This document shows, piece after piece, positions 10,205 through 19,281 of a stretch of DNA of 64,000 bases. The stretch comes from Novosphingobium album (ex Hu et al. 2023). GTDB lineage: Bacteria > Pseudomonadota > Alphaproteobacteria > Sphingomonadales > Sphingomonadaceae. The DNA lies in NCBI RefSeq assembly GCF_022832385.1, contig NZ_JALHLE010000005.1, positions 62,001 through 126,000 of the forward strand, given 5' to 3'. The notes beneath the pieces are model-generated. The model ran no database searches, was not told where the DNA came from, and saw only the letters and a program-made list of their open reading frames with translations. Position 1 is the first letter of the stretch; each line of letters starts with the position of its first letter. The position numbers and the translations under genes are program-made.

Positions 10205-10233
10205 AATTGTGAGTAAAGTAGTGTCCAGCCGGA

Positions 10234-10914
10234 ATGGAGATGGATACCGACACACGCCCGCTCAACCGGGCCCGCGTAATGCGAACGCCCCGTCCTGACG
10301 GAGACGCCACGCGTGCGCGAATCATCGAGGCTGCCGGTCAGCTTTTCGGCGACAAAGGTTTCGCTGAGACGACAAGCAAGGCCATCGCCGCGAGCGCCGA
10401 AGTCGATATCGCCTCGATCAACTACCACTTCGTCAGCCGAGACGGGCTCTATGACGTGGTTTTGGCCGAGGCCCACCGCCGGCTCATAAGTGTCGCCGAA
10501 CTCGACGCAATCGTGAATGCACCCGAGCCACCGCATGCAAGATTGCGCAAGCTTCTAGAGCTCATCGTCTCGCGCGCCATGGGGGGGCGGAGTTGGAACG
10601 CTCATGTTCTGGCACGTGAACTGCTTTCCCCGACATCGCATCTGGACGTCCTGTTTGCGGAGGAAATGCCGCCCAAATTTCAGCTCGTATCCCGGCTCCT
10701 GTCCGAGATTACAGGCGTTCCCGCCGGTGACCCCTGTCTGCTGCGCTGTGCCATCAGCGTTGGTGCCCCCAGTGCCGTTCTCTTCGTGGTGGGCCGCATC
10801 ACCACGCCGCTTTCAGGGCCCATCATCCAATGTCCGCAGGACGTGGTGGTCGACCATCTCTACACCTTCGCGATCGGCGGGCTTGAGGCCATCGCGCGCG
10901 AACACGCAAAGTGA
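10234..10914 (+). CDS. TetR/AcrR-family regulator of the exporter operon (CecR/YbiH-like)
   Basis: A 226-residue TetR regulator. The N-terminal HTH is at about residues 25-70 (ATRARIIEAAGQLFGDKGF, then ETTSKAIAASAEVDIASINYHF). A C-terminal ligand domain begins DGLYDVVLAEAHRR, matching the CecR/YbiH group with its DUF1956-type domain. It is divergent from the YbhGFSR-like exporter operon, which in E. coli is controlled by CecR. Repression released by a toxic small molecule is the likely mode. An in-frame ATG lies 15 codons further in, so the start could be slightly later. Confidence 0.88.
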   Translation: MEMDTDTRPLNRARVMRTPRPDGDATRARIIEAAGQLFGDKGFAETTSKAIAASAEVDIASINYHFVSRDGLYDVVLAEAHRRLISVAELDAIVNAPEPPHARLRKLLELIVSRAMGGRSWNAHVLARELLSPTSHLDVLFAEEMPPKFQLVSRLLSEITGVPAGDPCLLRCAISVGAPSAVLFVVGRITTPLSGPIIQCPQDVVVDHLYTFAIGGLEAIAREHAK

Positions 10915-10962
10915 TCCTGCAAACGCTTGGGCTTTGCGCGTCCGCCTGCTAGGCGCGCGCCC

Positions 10963-12840
10963 ATGCTGACGATCCGAGACATCACCGTGCGCCTTGGAGG
11001 CCGCACCATCCTCGATGGCGCGAGCGCGACGCTTCCCCAGGGCGGCAAGACCGGCCTCATCGGGCGCAACGGCGCTGGCAAGTCGACGCTGGTCAAGACG
11101 ATCATCGGCGAACTGGAACCCGATGGCGGCTCCATCGAAATGCCCAAGCGGGCACGTCTGGGCTATATCGCACAGGAAGCCCCGAGCGGCACGCGCACGC
11201 CGTTCGAGGCGGTGCTGGAAGCCGACACCGAACGCACCGCCCTGCTCGCCGAATCCGAAACCTGCACTGATCCCCACCGCCTCGGCGACGTGCATGACCG
11301 GCTGATCGCCATTGATGCCTACGCCGCGCCGGCACGCGCTGCGCGCATTCTGGTCGGCCTGGGTTTCGATGAGGCCATGCAGGCCCGCCCGCTCGACAGC
11401 TTCTCGGGCGGATGGAAGATGCGCGTGGCGCTGGCAGCCCTGCTGTTCTCGCAGCCCGACGTGCTGCTCCTCGACGAGCCTTCGAACCACCTCGACCTCG
11501 AAGCGACGCTGTGGCTCGAAACATTCCTGCAGAGCTATCCGGGCACTCTGCTGATCATCAGCCACGAGCGCGATCTGCTCAACACCGTGGCCGACCACAT
11601 CCTGCACCTGCAGGGCGGCAGGCTGACGCTTTATCCCGGCAGCTACGACAGCTTCGAGCGCCTGCGTGCGGAACGAGCGGCGCAGGCCGCCGCCGCGCGA
11701 GCCAATCAGGAAGCCCAGCGCAAGAAGCTGGCCGACTATGTGGCCCGTAACTCGGCCCGCGCCTCCACTGCCAAGCAGGCGCAGTCGCGTGCCAAGATGC
11801 TGGCGAAGATGCAGCCAATCGCGGCGATGAGCGAAGATCCCTCGATGAGCTTCGACTTTCCCAGCCCGGACGAACTGCGCCCGCCGCTGATCACCATGGA
11901 CCTCGCCGCCGTTGGCTACACGCCGGGCGAGCCGGTGCTGCGGCGGCTCAACCTGCGGATCGATCCGGAAGACCGGATTGCGCTGCTGGGCCGCAACGGC
12001 AACGGCAAGACCACCCTCGCGCGCCTGATCGCACGCCAGATGGAGCCGATGGAAGGGCAGCTCAGTTACTCGCCCAAGATCAGGATCGGCTATTTCACGC
12101 AGTATCAGGTGGAAGAACTGCCATCGGGCTCGACCCCGCTGGAACTGATGACCCGGGCCATGGCGGACAAGCCGCCGCTGGCCGTACGCGGCCAGCTTGG
12201 CCGTTTCGGCTTTTCAGGCGACAGGGCCACCGCCGAGACCCGGACGCTGTCCGGCGGCGAGCGTGCAAGGCTGGCGCTCGCTCTGGTCACGCGCGATGCA
12301 CCGCACCTGCTGATCCTCGACGAGCCGACCAACCACCTCGATGTCGATGCGCGCGAGGCGCTGGTGCAGGCGCTCAACGCCTTCGAAGGCGCGGTGGTCC
12401 TCGTCAGCCACGACCGGCACATGGTCGAGCTGGCGGCAGACCGGCTGGTGCTGGTCGATCAGGGCACCGCGACCAACTACGACGGATCGATGGAGGACTA
12501 CATCGATTTCGTGCTCGGCCGGAACCAGCCCAAATCCGCCGACAAACCGGGCAAGACCGATGACAAGCCAGCCCGCAAGGGCGGCACACTCGCCCGCGAA
12601 GAACTGAAGGCGCTTCGCCGCAAGGTCACCGAGGCGGAAACGCGGATGAGCCGGTTGCAGCAGCAGCTCGCGGCACTCGATGCCGCGCTGCTCGATCCTG
12701 CCAGCGCGAAAGGCGATCTCAGGAACCTCGGCATCGGCGAAATCGGCAAGCGCCATACGGCCGTAGCGACGGAGCTGGAAGAAGCCGAAATGGCCTGGCT
12801 CGAAGCCAATGAGGCGCTCGAAGAAGTCATGGGCGGCTGA
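10963..12840 (+). CDS. ABC-F family ATP-binding protein
   Basis: A 625-residue soluble protein with two ABC domains and no membrane segment. The first has Walker A GRNGAGKS near residue 36 and signature FSGGWKMRVALA. The second has Walker A GRNGNGKT and signature LSGGERARLALA. The interdomain linker is charged (ANQEAQRKKLADYVARNSARAS), and the C-terminus carries a Lys/Glu-rich coiled coil (LRRKVTEAETRMSRLQQQLAALD). This is the ABC-F layout of ribosome-associated translation factors (Uup/YheS types). The start was placed at MLTIRDITVRLGG because the codons before it lack family similarity. It lies 48 bp after the TetR gene but is probably an independent housekeeping gene. Confidence 0.9.
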   Translation: MLTIRDITVRLGGRTILDGASATLPQGGKTGLIGRNGAGKSTLVKTIIGELEPDGGSIEMPKRARLGYIAQEAPSGTRTPFEAVLEADTERTALLAESETCTDPHRLGDVHDRLIAIDAYAAPARAARILVGLGFDEAMQARPLDSFSGGWKMRVALAALLFSQPDVLLLDEPSNHLDLEATLWLETFLQSYPGTLLIISHERDLLNTVADHILHLQGGRLTLYPGSYDSFERLRAERAAQAAAARANQEAQRKKLADYVARNSARASTAKQAQSRAKMLAKMQPIAAMSEDPSMSFDFPSPDELRPPLITMDLAAVGYTPGEPVLRRLNLRIDPEDRIALLGRNGNGKTTLARLIARQMEPMEGQLSYSPKIRIGYFTQYQVEELPSGSTPLELMTRAMADKPPLAVRGQLGRFGFSGDRATAETRTLSGGERARLALALVTRDAPHLLILDEPTNHLDVDAREALVQALNAFEGAVVLVSHDRHMVELAADRLVLVDQGTATNYDGSMEDYIDFVLGRNQPKSADKPGKTDDKPARKGGTLAREELKALRRKVTEAETRMSRLQQQLAALDAALLDPASAKGDLRNLGIGEIGKRHTAVATELEEAEMAWLEANEALEEVMGG

Positions 12841-12912
12841 TCGCACGGCAAATCTTTCGCGGCTTGACTGCGGATCTGGCATTGTCGCGGCGTCGTCATC
12901 ATTCGAACCTAG

Positions 12913-13668
12913 ATGCGAGCCATGCCCCTGCCCCACGCCGACAAACGCCTTCTGGCCTCCATTCACGACGTCGGTCCCGGTTCCGAACGGCAGGTCGATC
13001 AACTTGCCGGCATCCTTGAAGCACGTCTCGGCGGCCCGCGTTTCGCCATGCTGGTGGTGCCGGACCATTGGGGCCAGCACCCCTTGCGCGAGAACACCGC
13101 GTTTCAGACAAGGCTTCGTGCCTGGTCGGATTCCGGCATCGAGATGTTCGTCCATGGCTGGTTCCACAAGGATACCGCCACCCACAGCGGCACGGCCCAG
13201 TTCAAGGCGAAGCACATGACCGCCGGCGAAGGCGAATTTCTCGGCCTTGACGAGACCACCGCGTTACAACGGATGCGCGATGGCAAGGCCCTGATCGAGG
13301 ACGTGATCGGCCGTGAAACTGCAGGCTTCATCGCGCCCGCCTGGCTCTATGGCGACGGCGCGCACGCAGCCCTGAAGGCGCTGGGATTTCCGATGGCCGA
13401 AGATCACTGGAAAGTCTGGAATCCGGTTACCGGCGCTGTTCTGGCCAAAGGACCGGTCATCACCTGGGCAAGTCGTTCCGGGGCGCGGACTGCATCCTCA
13501 CTCGCCTTTGCCGCCCTCGCCCGGCAGGCGCTGCCGTTCTCCCGGACGGTTCGCATCGCCGTGCATCCCGGTGACGTCACCAAATCCTCGCTGCTTGCCA
13601 GCATTGGCACGACGCTCGATCGCTTCGCGGCCACTCATCAACCATCGAAATACGCTGACCTTCAATAG
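12913..13668 (+). CDS. DUF2334-type polysaccharide deacetylase-like protein
   Basis: A 251-residue protein with the DUF2334 deacetylase-fold pattern. It shows LASIHDVGPGS (metal-binding Asp), VPDHWGQHP, and GIEMFVHGWFHKD (the H-x3-H-like metal site), with FIAPAWLYG and IAVHPGDV later. Such proteins belong to the NodB-like TIM-barrel superfamily and probably deacetylate cell-surface glycans. No signal peptide is evident from either possible ATG (12913 or 12922), so a cytoplasmic role cannot be excluded. It opens a run of plus-strand envelope-glycan genes that includes two glycosyltransferases. Confidence 0.8.
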   Translation: MRAMPLPHADKRLLASIHDVGPGSERQVDQLAGILEARLGGPRFAMLVVPDHWGQHPLRENTAFQTRLRAWSDSGIEMFVHGWFHKDTATHSGTAQFKAKHMTAGEGEFLGLDETTALQRMRDGKALIEDVIGRETAGFIAPAWLYGDGAHAALKALGFPMAEDHWKVWNPVTGAVLAKGPVITWASRSGARTASSLAFAALARQALPFSRTVRIAVHPGDVTKSSLLASIGTTLDRFAATHQPSKYADLQ

Positions 13669-13832
13669 CTTGCGTCGATGATGGCATTTTTCTGGCGACA
13701 CCACGTCAGCCGGATGACAACGATTGCCGCCGTCACAAACACGACATGCACCGTCCATACACGCGCCCCGAATTCAGAAAACTTTCCGTCTGTTAACTGC
13801 GGACGGGAATTGGTGGCGGCGTCTGAACAATC

Positions 13833-15017
13833 ATGCAACGACCTCTCAGGATCACAATACCGATCCACAGCCTTGATCCGGGCGGCGTCGAACGCGTCGC
13901 GCTCGGTCTTGCAACCGAGTGGGATCGCGCCGGACACCAGGTCACGGTAGTGCTGGGGCGACCAGGCAGCCCGAACCTGTGCAGCGCGCCGGCGCTTGAT
14001 TACTGGCGCATTCCCACCCGTTTGCCGACGGCCTCCTGGGAAACGCCGTGGATGGTGCATTGCCTTTTCAGTTATCTGCTGAGCCACAAGAGCGATGTCC
14101 TGTTCTGCCCGGGAAACACCTACGCCATCGTGGCGGCGGCCATGAAAGTGCTGCTGGGCGAACATGCTCCACCGATGGTCCTCAAGGTCAGCAACGCGCT
14201 TGAGCGGCCGGACATGCCCGCTGTCATGCGGCATGGCTACGCTGGCTGGCTGCGCGTCCAGGGGGCGCTGTTCGATCGCCTTGTCAGCCTTTCCGAACCG
14301 ATGCAGCGGGAGATCTGCAGCACCACGCTTGCTGACCCCCGGCAAGTACCGGTGATTGCCAACCCGGTCGTGACCCGAAAGCGCCTGAAGAACCTTGGCC
14401 AGATAGAGAGGGAACCCACCTCGGCCTGGAGCACCAGTTATCTCACGGCCGGACGGCTAGTGCCGCAGAAGAATTTTTCGATGCTCCTGCGTGCTTTTGC
14501 CCGTGCCTCCCGCCCGCACGATACGCTGACGATCGCCGGTGAAGGTCCGGAGCGCGCCGCACTCGAACAACTCGCTGCCAAACTCGGCGTCGCCGATCGC
14601 GTCCGCTTTCCCGGTCATCTCGCCACTATCGACCCGCTTCTGGCGGAATCCGACACGTTCGTGCTCAGTTCGGACTACGAAGGGCTTCCCGGCGTCATCG
14701 TCGAGGCGCTTGCCGCGGGATTGCCGATCCTCGCGACCGATTGCTGCGTGAGTATGGCCTGCCTGCTTGATCAGGGCCGAACCGGCCTGCTCGTGCCACG
14801 CGGCGATGAGGAGCAGTTTGCCGACGGCCTCATCCGAATCCGCCAGTTCCAGACCGACCGCAACCGGGCCCGGGCCATCGCCGCGACCTACGAAACCGAA
14901 AACGCTGCACACCGCTACCTCGACATGATGTCGGAACTCAGCAGCAGCCACCGCCGCAAGACCAACCATCAGCGCGCACTGGACGTGATGTCCCCGAGTG
15001 CAAGCCGCCACCCTTAG
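13833..15017 (+). CDS. GT4-family glycosyltransferase
   Basis: A 394-residue GT-B-fold enzyme. The N-terminal acceptor half begins RITIPIHSLDPGGVERVALGLA. The C-terminal donor half carries TAGRLVPQKNFSMLLRAFA, IAGEGPERAALEQLA and SDYEGLPGVIVEALAAGLPI, which is the E-x7-E nucleotide-sugar motif of family GT4. It transfers a sugar from a nucleotide-activated donor to a lipid or glycan acceptor at the inner membrane. The gene is 164 bp after the deacetylase and 31 bp before a polytopic membrane protein, all on one strand. Donor and acceptor are unknown. Confidence 0.87.
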   Translation: MQRPLRITIPIHSLDPGGVERVALGLATEWDRAGHQVTVVLGRPGSPNLCSAPALDYWRIPTRLPTASWETPWMVHCLFSYLLSHKSDVLFCPGNTYAIVAAAMKVLLGEHAPPMVLKVSNALERPDMPAVMRHGYAGWLRVQGALFDRLVSLSEPMQREICSTTLADPRQVPVIANPVVTRKRLKNLGQIEREPTSAWSTSYLTAGRLVPQKNFSMLLRAFARASRPHDTLTIAGEGPERAALEQLAAKLGVADRVRFPGHLATIDPLLAESDTFVLSSDYEGLPGVIVEALAAGLPILATDCCVSMACLLDQGRTGLLVPRGDEEQFADGLIRIRQFQTDRNRARAIAATYETENAAHRYLDMMSELSSSHRRKTNHQRALDVMSPSASRHP

Positions 15018-15048
15018 CGCTGAACCACAGATCCTTCCGGAGAATTTC

Positions 15049-15993
15049 GTGTCCGAACCCTCTGCCGCCCTGGCCTCCGAGATGCCGGTCCTCAATGGCG
15101 CACCCGCCATCGAGCTGAAGCCTCAGGACCGCGACGACCATCGCGGACGCAACGCCGTCTTCTCGATCCTGCTGTCGCTGGCGGTGATCGTTGCCGTCAT
15201 CCATGAAATGGGCGGCGTCAACATCCCGCGTCTGGCAGGCATGGTCCCGGCCAGCCCCGCTTTCTGGATCACTTTTACCGCCTACTATATGATCTCGCCT
15301 GCGAGCGAATGGTTCATTTTCCGCAAGCTGTGGCAGATCCCTCCGGCCGGCTTCCTCGCACTGCTGCGCAAGAAGGTCTACAACGATCTCCTGCTCGGGT
15401 ATCTCGGCGAAGCCTACTTCTACACCTGGGCCCGACGCCGTGTTTCGCTCGAAGCCGCCCCGTTCGGAGCGGTGAAGGACGTCGCGATCCTCTCGGCGAT
15501 CACAGGCAACGCCGTGACCATGGGCCTGCTGTTCGTGGCGTTCCCGATGCTGGGCGCGACACAGCTCGGCCTTGACAGCCGCACCCTGACCCTTTCGCTC
15601 GGCGTCATCCTCGCGATCTCGCTGTTCGCCATGGTGTTCCGCCGCCGCGTGTTCTCGCTGGCACGGGGCGAACTGATCATGATCACGCAGGTTCATCTGG
15701 CCCGCATCATCCTGTCCGCGGTTCTGCTGGCCATTCTCTGGCATCTGGTGCTGCCGCAGGTCCCGCTGTCGTGGTGGCTCTATCTCTCGACCCTGCGCCT
15801 GCTGGTCTCGCGGTTGCCGCTGATGCCGAACAAGGACCTCCTGTTCGCCGGTATCGCTGTGCTCGTGCTGGGCCATGAACATGACATCGGCGTGCTGATG
15901 ACGCTGATGGCCGGGCTCATCCTCGCCACGCACCTCGTTCTGGGCGGCGCCATCGCCGTCAACGATCTGGCCAATCCGGAGAAACGGGGATGA
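15049..15993 (+). CDS. polytopic membrane protein of an envelope-glycan cluster, function unknown
   Basis: A 314-residue integral membrane protein with about eight hydrophobic segments (for example AVFSILLSLAVIVAVIHEMG, TLSLGVILAISLFAMVF, ILSAVLLAILWHLVLP). A hydrophilic N-terminus of about 35 residues precedes them. Conserved-looking polar pieces include YYMISPASEWFIFRKLW and LGEAYFYTWARRR. I do not recognise a named family. The GTG start at 15049 was chosen because GGAG stands 7 bases before it and it avoids overlap with the preceding glycosyltransferase, unlike the in-frame ATG at 14998. Its stop overlaps the next start by 4 bp, so it belongs to this operon, possibly as a glycan transporter or assembly protein (inference). 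Confidence 0.75.
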   Translation: MSEPSAALASEMPVLNGAPAIELKPQDRDDHRGRNAVFSILLSLAVIVAVIHEMGGVNIPRLAGMVPASPAFWITFTAYYMISPASEWFIFRKLWQIPPAGFLALLRKKVYNDLLLGYLGEAYFYTWARRRVSLEAAPFGAVKDVAILSAITGNAVTMGLLFVAFPMLGATQLGLDSRTLTLSLGVILAISLFAMVFRRRVFSLARGELIMITQVHLARIILSAVLLAILWHLVLPQVPLSWWLYLSTLRLLVSRLPLMPNKDLLFAGIAVLVLGHEHDIGVLMTLMAGLILATHLVLGGAIAVNDLANPEKRG

Positions 15994-16508
15994 CCACGGC
16001 TCTCCTTGCCCTGCCCTTGCTGGCGGCCGCAACGATCCCTTCAACCCCTGATCTCGGCAAGGCCGAGGGGCAGTGCAAGCCCGGCGAAAAGGGGCCTGCG
16101 TTTCTGGTTACAGTCGATGGACTCAGGGACCGTCAGGGCAACCTCAAGCTGGAAGTCTATCCCGACAGCGAAGACGACTTCCTGCAGGACGACAACATCC
16201 TCATCAGCGAGGGCAAGACCTTCCGGCGCGTGGAAGTGCCGGTGCCGTCCTCGGGCACACCGGAGCTTTGCATTCGCCTGCCGGGGCCCGGCACTTATGC
16301 AGTCAGCCTGCTGCATGACAGGAACGAGGATCGCAAGTTCAACTGGACGATCGACGGCATCGGCTTCGCAGGCAACCCGCGGTTGGGCTGGGGCAAACCG
16401 AAAGCCCGCAAGGCCACCGCCACCGCGGGACCGGGCCTGACCCGAATAACCATCGTCCTCAATTACCTCCGCGGCCTGGGCGTGGCGCCGCTGGACCGGA
16501 GGAAGTGA
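15990..16508 (+). CDS. DUF2141 domain-containing exported protein
   Basis: A 172-residue protein with a short N-terminal signal (TTALLALPLLAAATIP) and a DUF2141 beta-sandwich domain. Visible family features are VDGLRDRQGNLKLEVYPDSEDDF, YAVSLLHDRNEDRKFNWTIDGIGFAG and the final GLTRITIVLNYL. Members are periplasmic or outer-membrane-associated and of unknown activity. Translation is coupled to the membrane protein before it by an ATGA overlap, and the next glycosyltransferase follows after 4 bp with a strong GGAGG site. This places it firmly in the envelope-glycan operon. Confidence 0.83.
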   Translation: MTTALLALPLLAAATIPSTPDLGKAEGQCKPGEKGPAFLVTVDGLRDRQGNLKLEVYPDSEDDFLQDDNILISEGKTFRRVEVPVPSSGTPELCIRLPGPGTYAVSLLHDRNEDRKFNWTIDGIGFAGNPRLGWGKPKARKATATAGPGLTRITIVLNYLRGLGVAPLDRRK

Positions 16509-16512
16509 TCCG

Positions 16513-17664
16513 ATGAAGATCGTCGATGTATGCGCCTTCTATTCCCCGCAGGGCGGCGGTGTCCGCACTTACGTTGAACAGAAGCTCAAGACCGGCCCGA
16601 AACTCGGCCACGAAATCGTGATCGTCGCGCCGGGCGATGAAGACGCCGTGATCGAGCGTGGCCCCGGCGCCCGCATCGTCTTCATTCGCAGCCCCCGCTT
16701 CCCGCTCGACCGCAAATACTGGTATTTCAACGAGCCCGATCGCCTCCACGCCGTGCTGGACGCCGAGGCGCCTGACTTTGTGGAAGCAACTTCCCCCTGG
16801 CGTAGTGCAAGCCTCGTCGCCGACTGGAAAGGAAACGCACCGCGCAGCCTGGTCATGCACGCGGATCCGCTTTCGGCCTATGCCTACCGGTGGTTCGGGC
16901 AGATCTTCTCGCGCGAGACGATTGACCGGCAGTTCTCGATGTTCTGGGAACACCTTCGCCGCAACAGCCGCATGTTCGACCATGTCGTCTGCGCCAACGG
17001 AGACTTGTCCCGGCGGCTGCGCGAAGGCGGCGTCGCCAACACGATCACGATCCCGATGGGCGTCGAATCAGGGTGTTTCTCACCCGGCCACCGCGATCCT
17101 GCACTGCGCGCGCACCTTCTCGCTGCCTGCGAAATGCCGGAAAATGCGACACTCTTGCTCGCAGTAGGCCGGCTCGCACCGGAAAAGCGCTGGCCGATGG
17201 TGGTCGAAGCCGTAAATGCGGCCAGCAGGGGGTTGCCGATCGGCCTTGTCATGCTCGGGGAAGGACGCGAACAACGCACCATCCTGCGTACCATCGCCGG
17301 CAATCCGCACATCCGTCTCCTCGCGCCGGAACGCAGCCGCGAAGTCTTCGCGCGCATTCTCGCCAGTGCCGATGCGCTTGTCCACGGCTGCGAAGCCGAA
17401 ACGTTCTGCATGGTAGCAGCCGAAGCCCGCGCCAGCGGCGTGCCGGTCATCGTCCCTGATGCCGGAGGCGCTCTCGATCATGCGCAGGACGGTGCCGGAC
17501 AGGCATATACGGCCTGCGATCCGGTATCGATGGCGCAGGCCATACGCGAAGTCGCTGTCAGCCGCCCGAGGCCCTACGCGCGGGCACGGTCGATGCATGA
17601 GCATTTCGAGGATCTGTTCGCCGCTTACGCTGCGACATCGCGCATCGAGCGCCGCGCGGCCTGA
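16513..17664 (+). CDS. GT4-family glycosyltransferase (mannosyltransferase-like)
   Basis: A 383-residue GT-B glycosyltransferase. The N-terminus, KIVDVCAFYSPQGGGVRTYV, is typical of GT4 enzymes acting on lipid-linked acceptors. The donor half shows LLAVGRLAPEKRWPMVVEA, VMLGEGREQ and GCEAETFCMVAAEARASGVPVI, corresponding to the E-x7-E motif. It resembles the PimB/MgtA type of glycolipid mannosyl- or glucosyltransferase, but the sugar cannot be assigned. A GGAGGAAGTGATCC ribosome-binding region precedes the ATG by a few bases. It is the last plus-strand gene of the envelope-glycan run. Confidence 0.86.
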   Translation: MKIVDVCAFYSPQGGGVRTYVEQKLKTGPKLGHEIVIVAPGDEDAVIERGPGARIVFIRSPRFPLDRKYWYFNEPDRLHAVLDAEAPDFVEATSPWRSASLVADWKGNAPRSLVMHADPLSAYAYRWFGQIFSRETIDRQFSMFWEHLRRNSRMFDHVVCANGDLSRRLREGGVANTITIPMGVESGCFSPGHRDPALRAHLLAACEMPENATLLLAVGRLAPEKRWPMVVEAVNAASRGLPIGLVMLGEGREQRTILRTIAGNPHIRLLAPERSREVFARILASADALVHGCEAETFCMVAAEARASGVPVIVPDAGGALDHAQDGAGQAYTACDPVSMAQAIREVAVSRPRPYARARSMHEHFEDLFAAYAATSRIERRAA

Positions 17665-17682
17665 ACAGCCGTTCTTGCCCTG

Positions 17683-17883
17683 TCAGCCCCATCCCTGCCA
17701 CAGCGACCGGGGCGTCTGGGCGCAATCCCGCGACTGTTCCGGAAGCTGATCGAAACCCGGCTTGAAGCCGAGCAGGACATACATCTCGCGCTCCAGATAC
17801 GGGGCGGCATCACCTGCGCTCATATCGACGCGCGCGCACTCGCCAAGGCCCGGCAACGTCGTCCGGAACAGACCCTTGCGCAT
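17683..17883 (-). CDS. small hypothetical protein
   Basis: A 66-residue reading frame convergent with the preceding glycosyltransferase gene. It begins MRKGLFRTTLPGLGECARVD and contains LEREMYVLLGFKPGFDQLPE. The composition looks protein-like and a GGGGGTG ribosome-binding site lies 11 bases before the ATG. It has no membrane segment or known motif. I do not recognise a family. It could be a spurious frame, since the region is short and GC-rich. Confidence 0.42.
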   Translation of the reverse strand: MRKGLFRTTLPGLGECARVDMSAGDAAPYLEREMYVLLGFKPGFDQLPEQSRDCAQTPRSLWQGWG

Positions 17884-18119
17884 GACAATAACACCCCCGG
17901 ATTGTTCCGCTGAACCCTGAGGCCCGGCTAGTGGTCCCGACGATGGCGATCAAGCCGTGCGGCAGCGTGTCACAAACCCGTCAGACAGGCAACCGCAACC
18001 GGAAGGTGCAGAACGCGCGCCGTCTTTGTCCTAAGGCTGACGGGTCGCAACGCCCGAAATTCCGGCTCTAATCGTGGCAGCCAAACAGGCCGCACAGCGG
18101 TTGCCGCACGGAAGCATGC

Positions 18120-19220
18120 ATGTCCGAATCAAACCCGTTCCCCCTGCCCGTCCAAGTCGAAGGCATCACTGCGAACTGGATCACGACCGCCCTGCGAACC
18201 CGGACCCCCGGAGTCACGATTCGCGCATGCGAGGTTGTGGACACCGTGTTTTCGACCTGCAGCAAGATTCGCCTGCGACTGGATCGGGACGAGGCCGCGG
18301 TCGCGGCAGGCATCCCCGAACTGGTCATCGTAAAGGGGGGCTTCGAGGAACACGGGCGGCGCTATCACCAGATGCATGAGCGTGAGGTCCGCGGCTATCG
18401 TGACGTGTATCCGCATGTGCCGCTGCCGCACCCTGCCTGCTTTTTCGCCGAGTACGACGAGCAGGAAAAGCAGGGCATCATCATCATGGAGGACCTCGTC
18501 GCCAAGGGCGTGGAATTCTGCCATGCCACAAGGCCGCAAACGCACGAACAGGTTGCCCGACGGCTGGGATACCTCGCCCGTTTTCACGCCGCGACCTGGG
18601 CGAGCCCGGAACTGGAGCCCGGCGGACGCTGGGCGGACCTGCCGGGCTTCTTCCCGGTCATGCAGCATTTCTTCGACGAGAAGAGTTCGCCAGAAAACTG
18701 GGCCCGGTTCATGGCTGCCCCGCGCGGAGTTGCCACCTCCCGCTATTTTCAGAACCGGGACTGGCTGGTCGATTCATGGGAAAGAATGATGGCCTATGCA
18801 GCAGGCCTTCCGCATTGCGTGCTGCACGGCGACATTCACCTCGGCAACCTCTACATCGAACAAGACGGCACGCCGGGTTTCCTCGATACGCTGGCGAGCC
18901 GCGGCCCCGGCATGCTGGAAGTCGCCTATCACATTTCCGGATCGCTGGACGTCGCTGACCGACCGAAGTGGGAAGGTGCCCTGGTCCGGCATTACCTCGA
19001 TGAACTGGAACGGGCCGGAGCACCTGCCCCGGACTTTGACGAAGCCATGAAACAATACGCGGTGTTCCTGCTCTACGGCTACTTCATCTGGATCACGACC
19101 GAGTCACACTATCAGGCAGAAGCGGTCAACACTGTGAACGCCATGCGTTCGACCATGGCGATGCTCGATCATGATACGGCAGGACGGATCGGCCAGATTT
19201 CCGTGCAAGTTCAACTGTAG
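18120..19220 (+). CDS. aminoglycoside phosphotransferase-fold kinase (APH/ecdysteroid-kinase-like)
   Basis: A 366-residue protein of the APH/choline-kinase fold. The catalytic loop is CVLHGDIHLGNLYI, with the Brenner-type HGD...N at about residues 238-245. The following metal-site segment reads PGFLDTLASRGPG, keeping the Asp. The N-terminal lobe has a lysine in LVIVKGGF and IIIMEDL as hinge. Such kinases phosphorylate hydroxyls of small molecules, and in catabolic islands often steroids, acyl-CoA precursors or alcohols. The substrate is unknown. It lies just upstream of a TonB-dependent receptor and opposite a large catabolic operon, suggesting a role in the same pathway. Confidence 0.78.
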   Translation: MSESNPFPLPVQVEGITANWITTALRTRTPGVTIRACEVVDTVFSTCSKIRLRLDRDEAAVAAGIPELVIVKGGFEEHGRRYHQMHEREVRGYRDVYPHVPLPHPACFFAEYDEQEKQGIIIMEDLVAKGVEFCHATRPQTHEQVARRLGYLARFHAATWASPELEPGGRWADLPGFFPVMQHFFDEKSSPENWARFMAAPRGVATSRYFQNRDWLVDSWERMMAYAAGLPHCVLHGDIHLGNLYIEQDGTPGFLDTLASRGPGMLEVAYHISGSLDVADRPKWEGALVRHYLDELERAGAPAPDFDEAMKQYAVFLLYGYFIWITTESHYQAEAVNTVNAMRSTMAMLDHDTAGRIGQISVQVQL

Positions 19221-19251
19221 ACATATGTCACCATCTGAACTGACACATGTC
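19220..19251. promoter_or_regulatory. tandem operator-like repeats upstream of the TonB receptor
   Basis: Two near-identical 10-bp palindromes, GACATATGTC (19220-19229) and GACACATGTC (19242-19251), lie with start points 22 bp apart, close to two helical turns. They start at the end of the kinase gene, about 235 bp before the receptor start. The arrangement is typical of cooperative repressor or activator binding. The regulator is not identified. The TetR gene at 31821-32573 is the nearest candidate in this island. Confidence 0.4.
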
Positions 19252-19281
19252 CATTCAGCGCGCTCTTCCGCAACCCACCGG

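Noticed and set aside
17690..17760. Cobalamin-riboswitch-like wording (GCAATCCCGCGACTG) after the second glycosyltransferase
   Set aside because: No B12-box or other conserved elements are recognisable, it lies inside a plausible small coding frame on the other strand, and the next gene has no B12 link.
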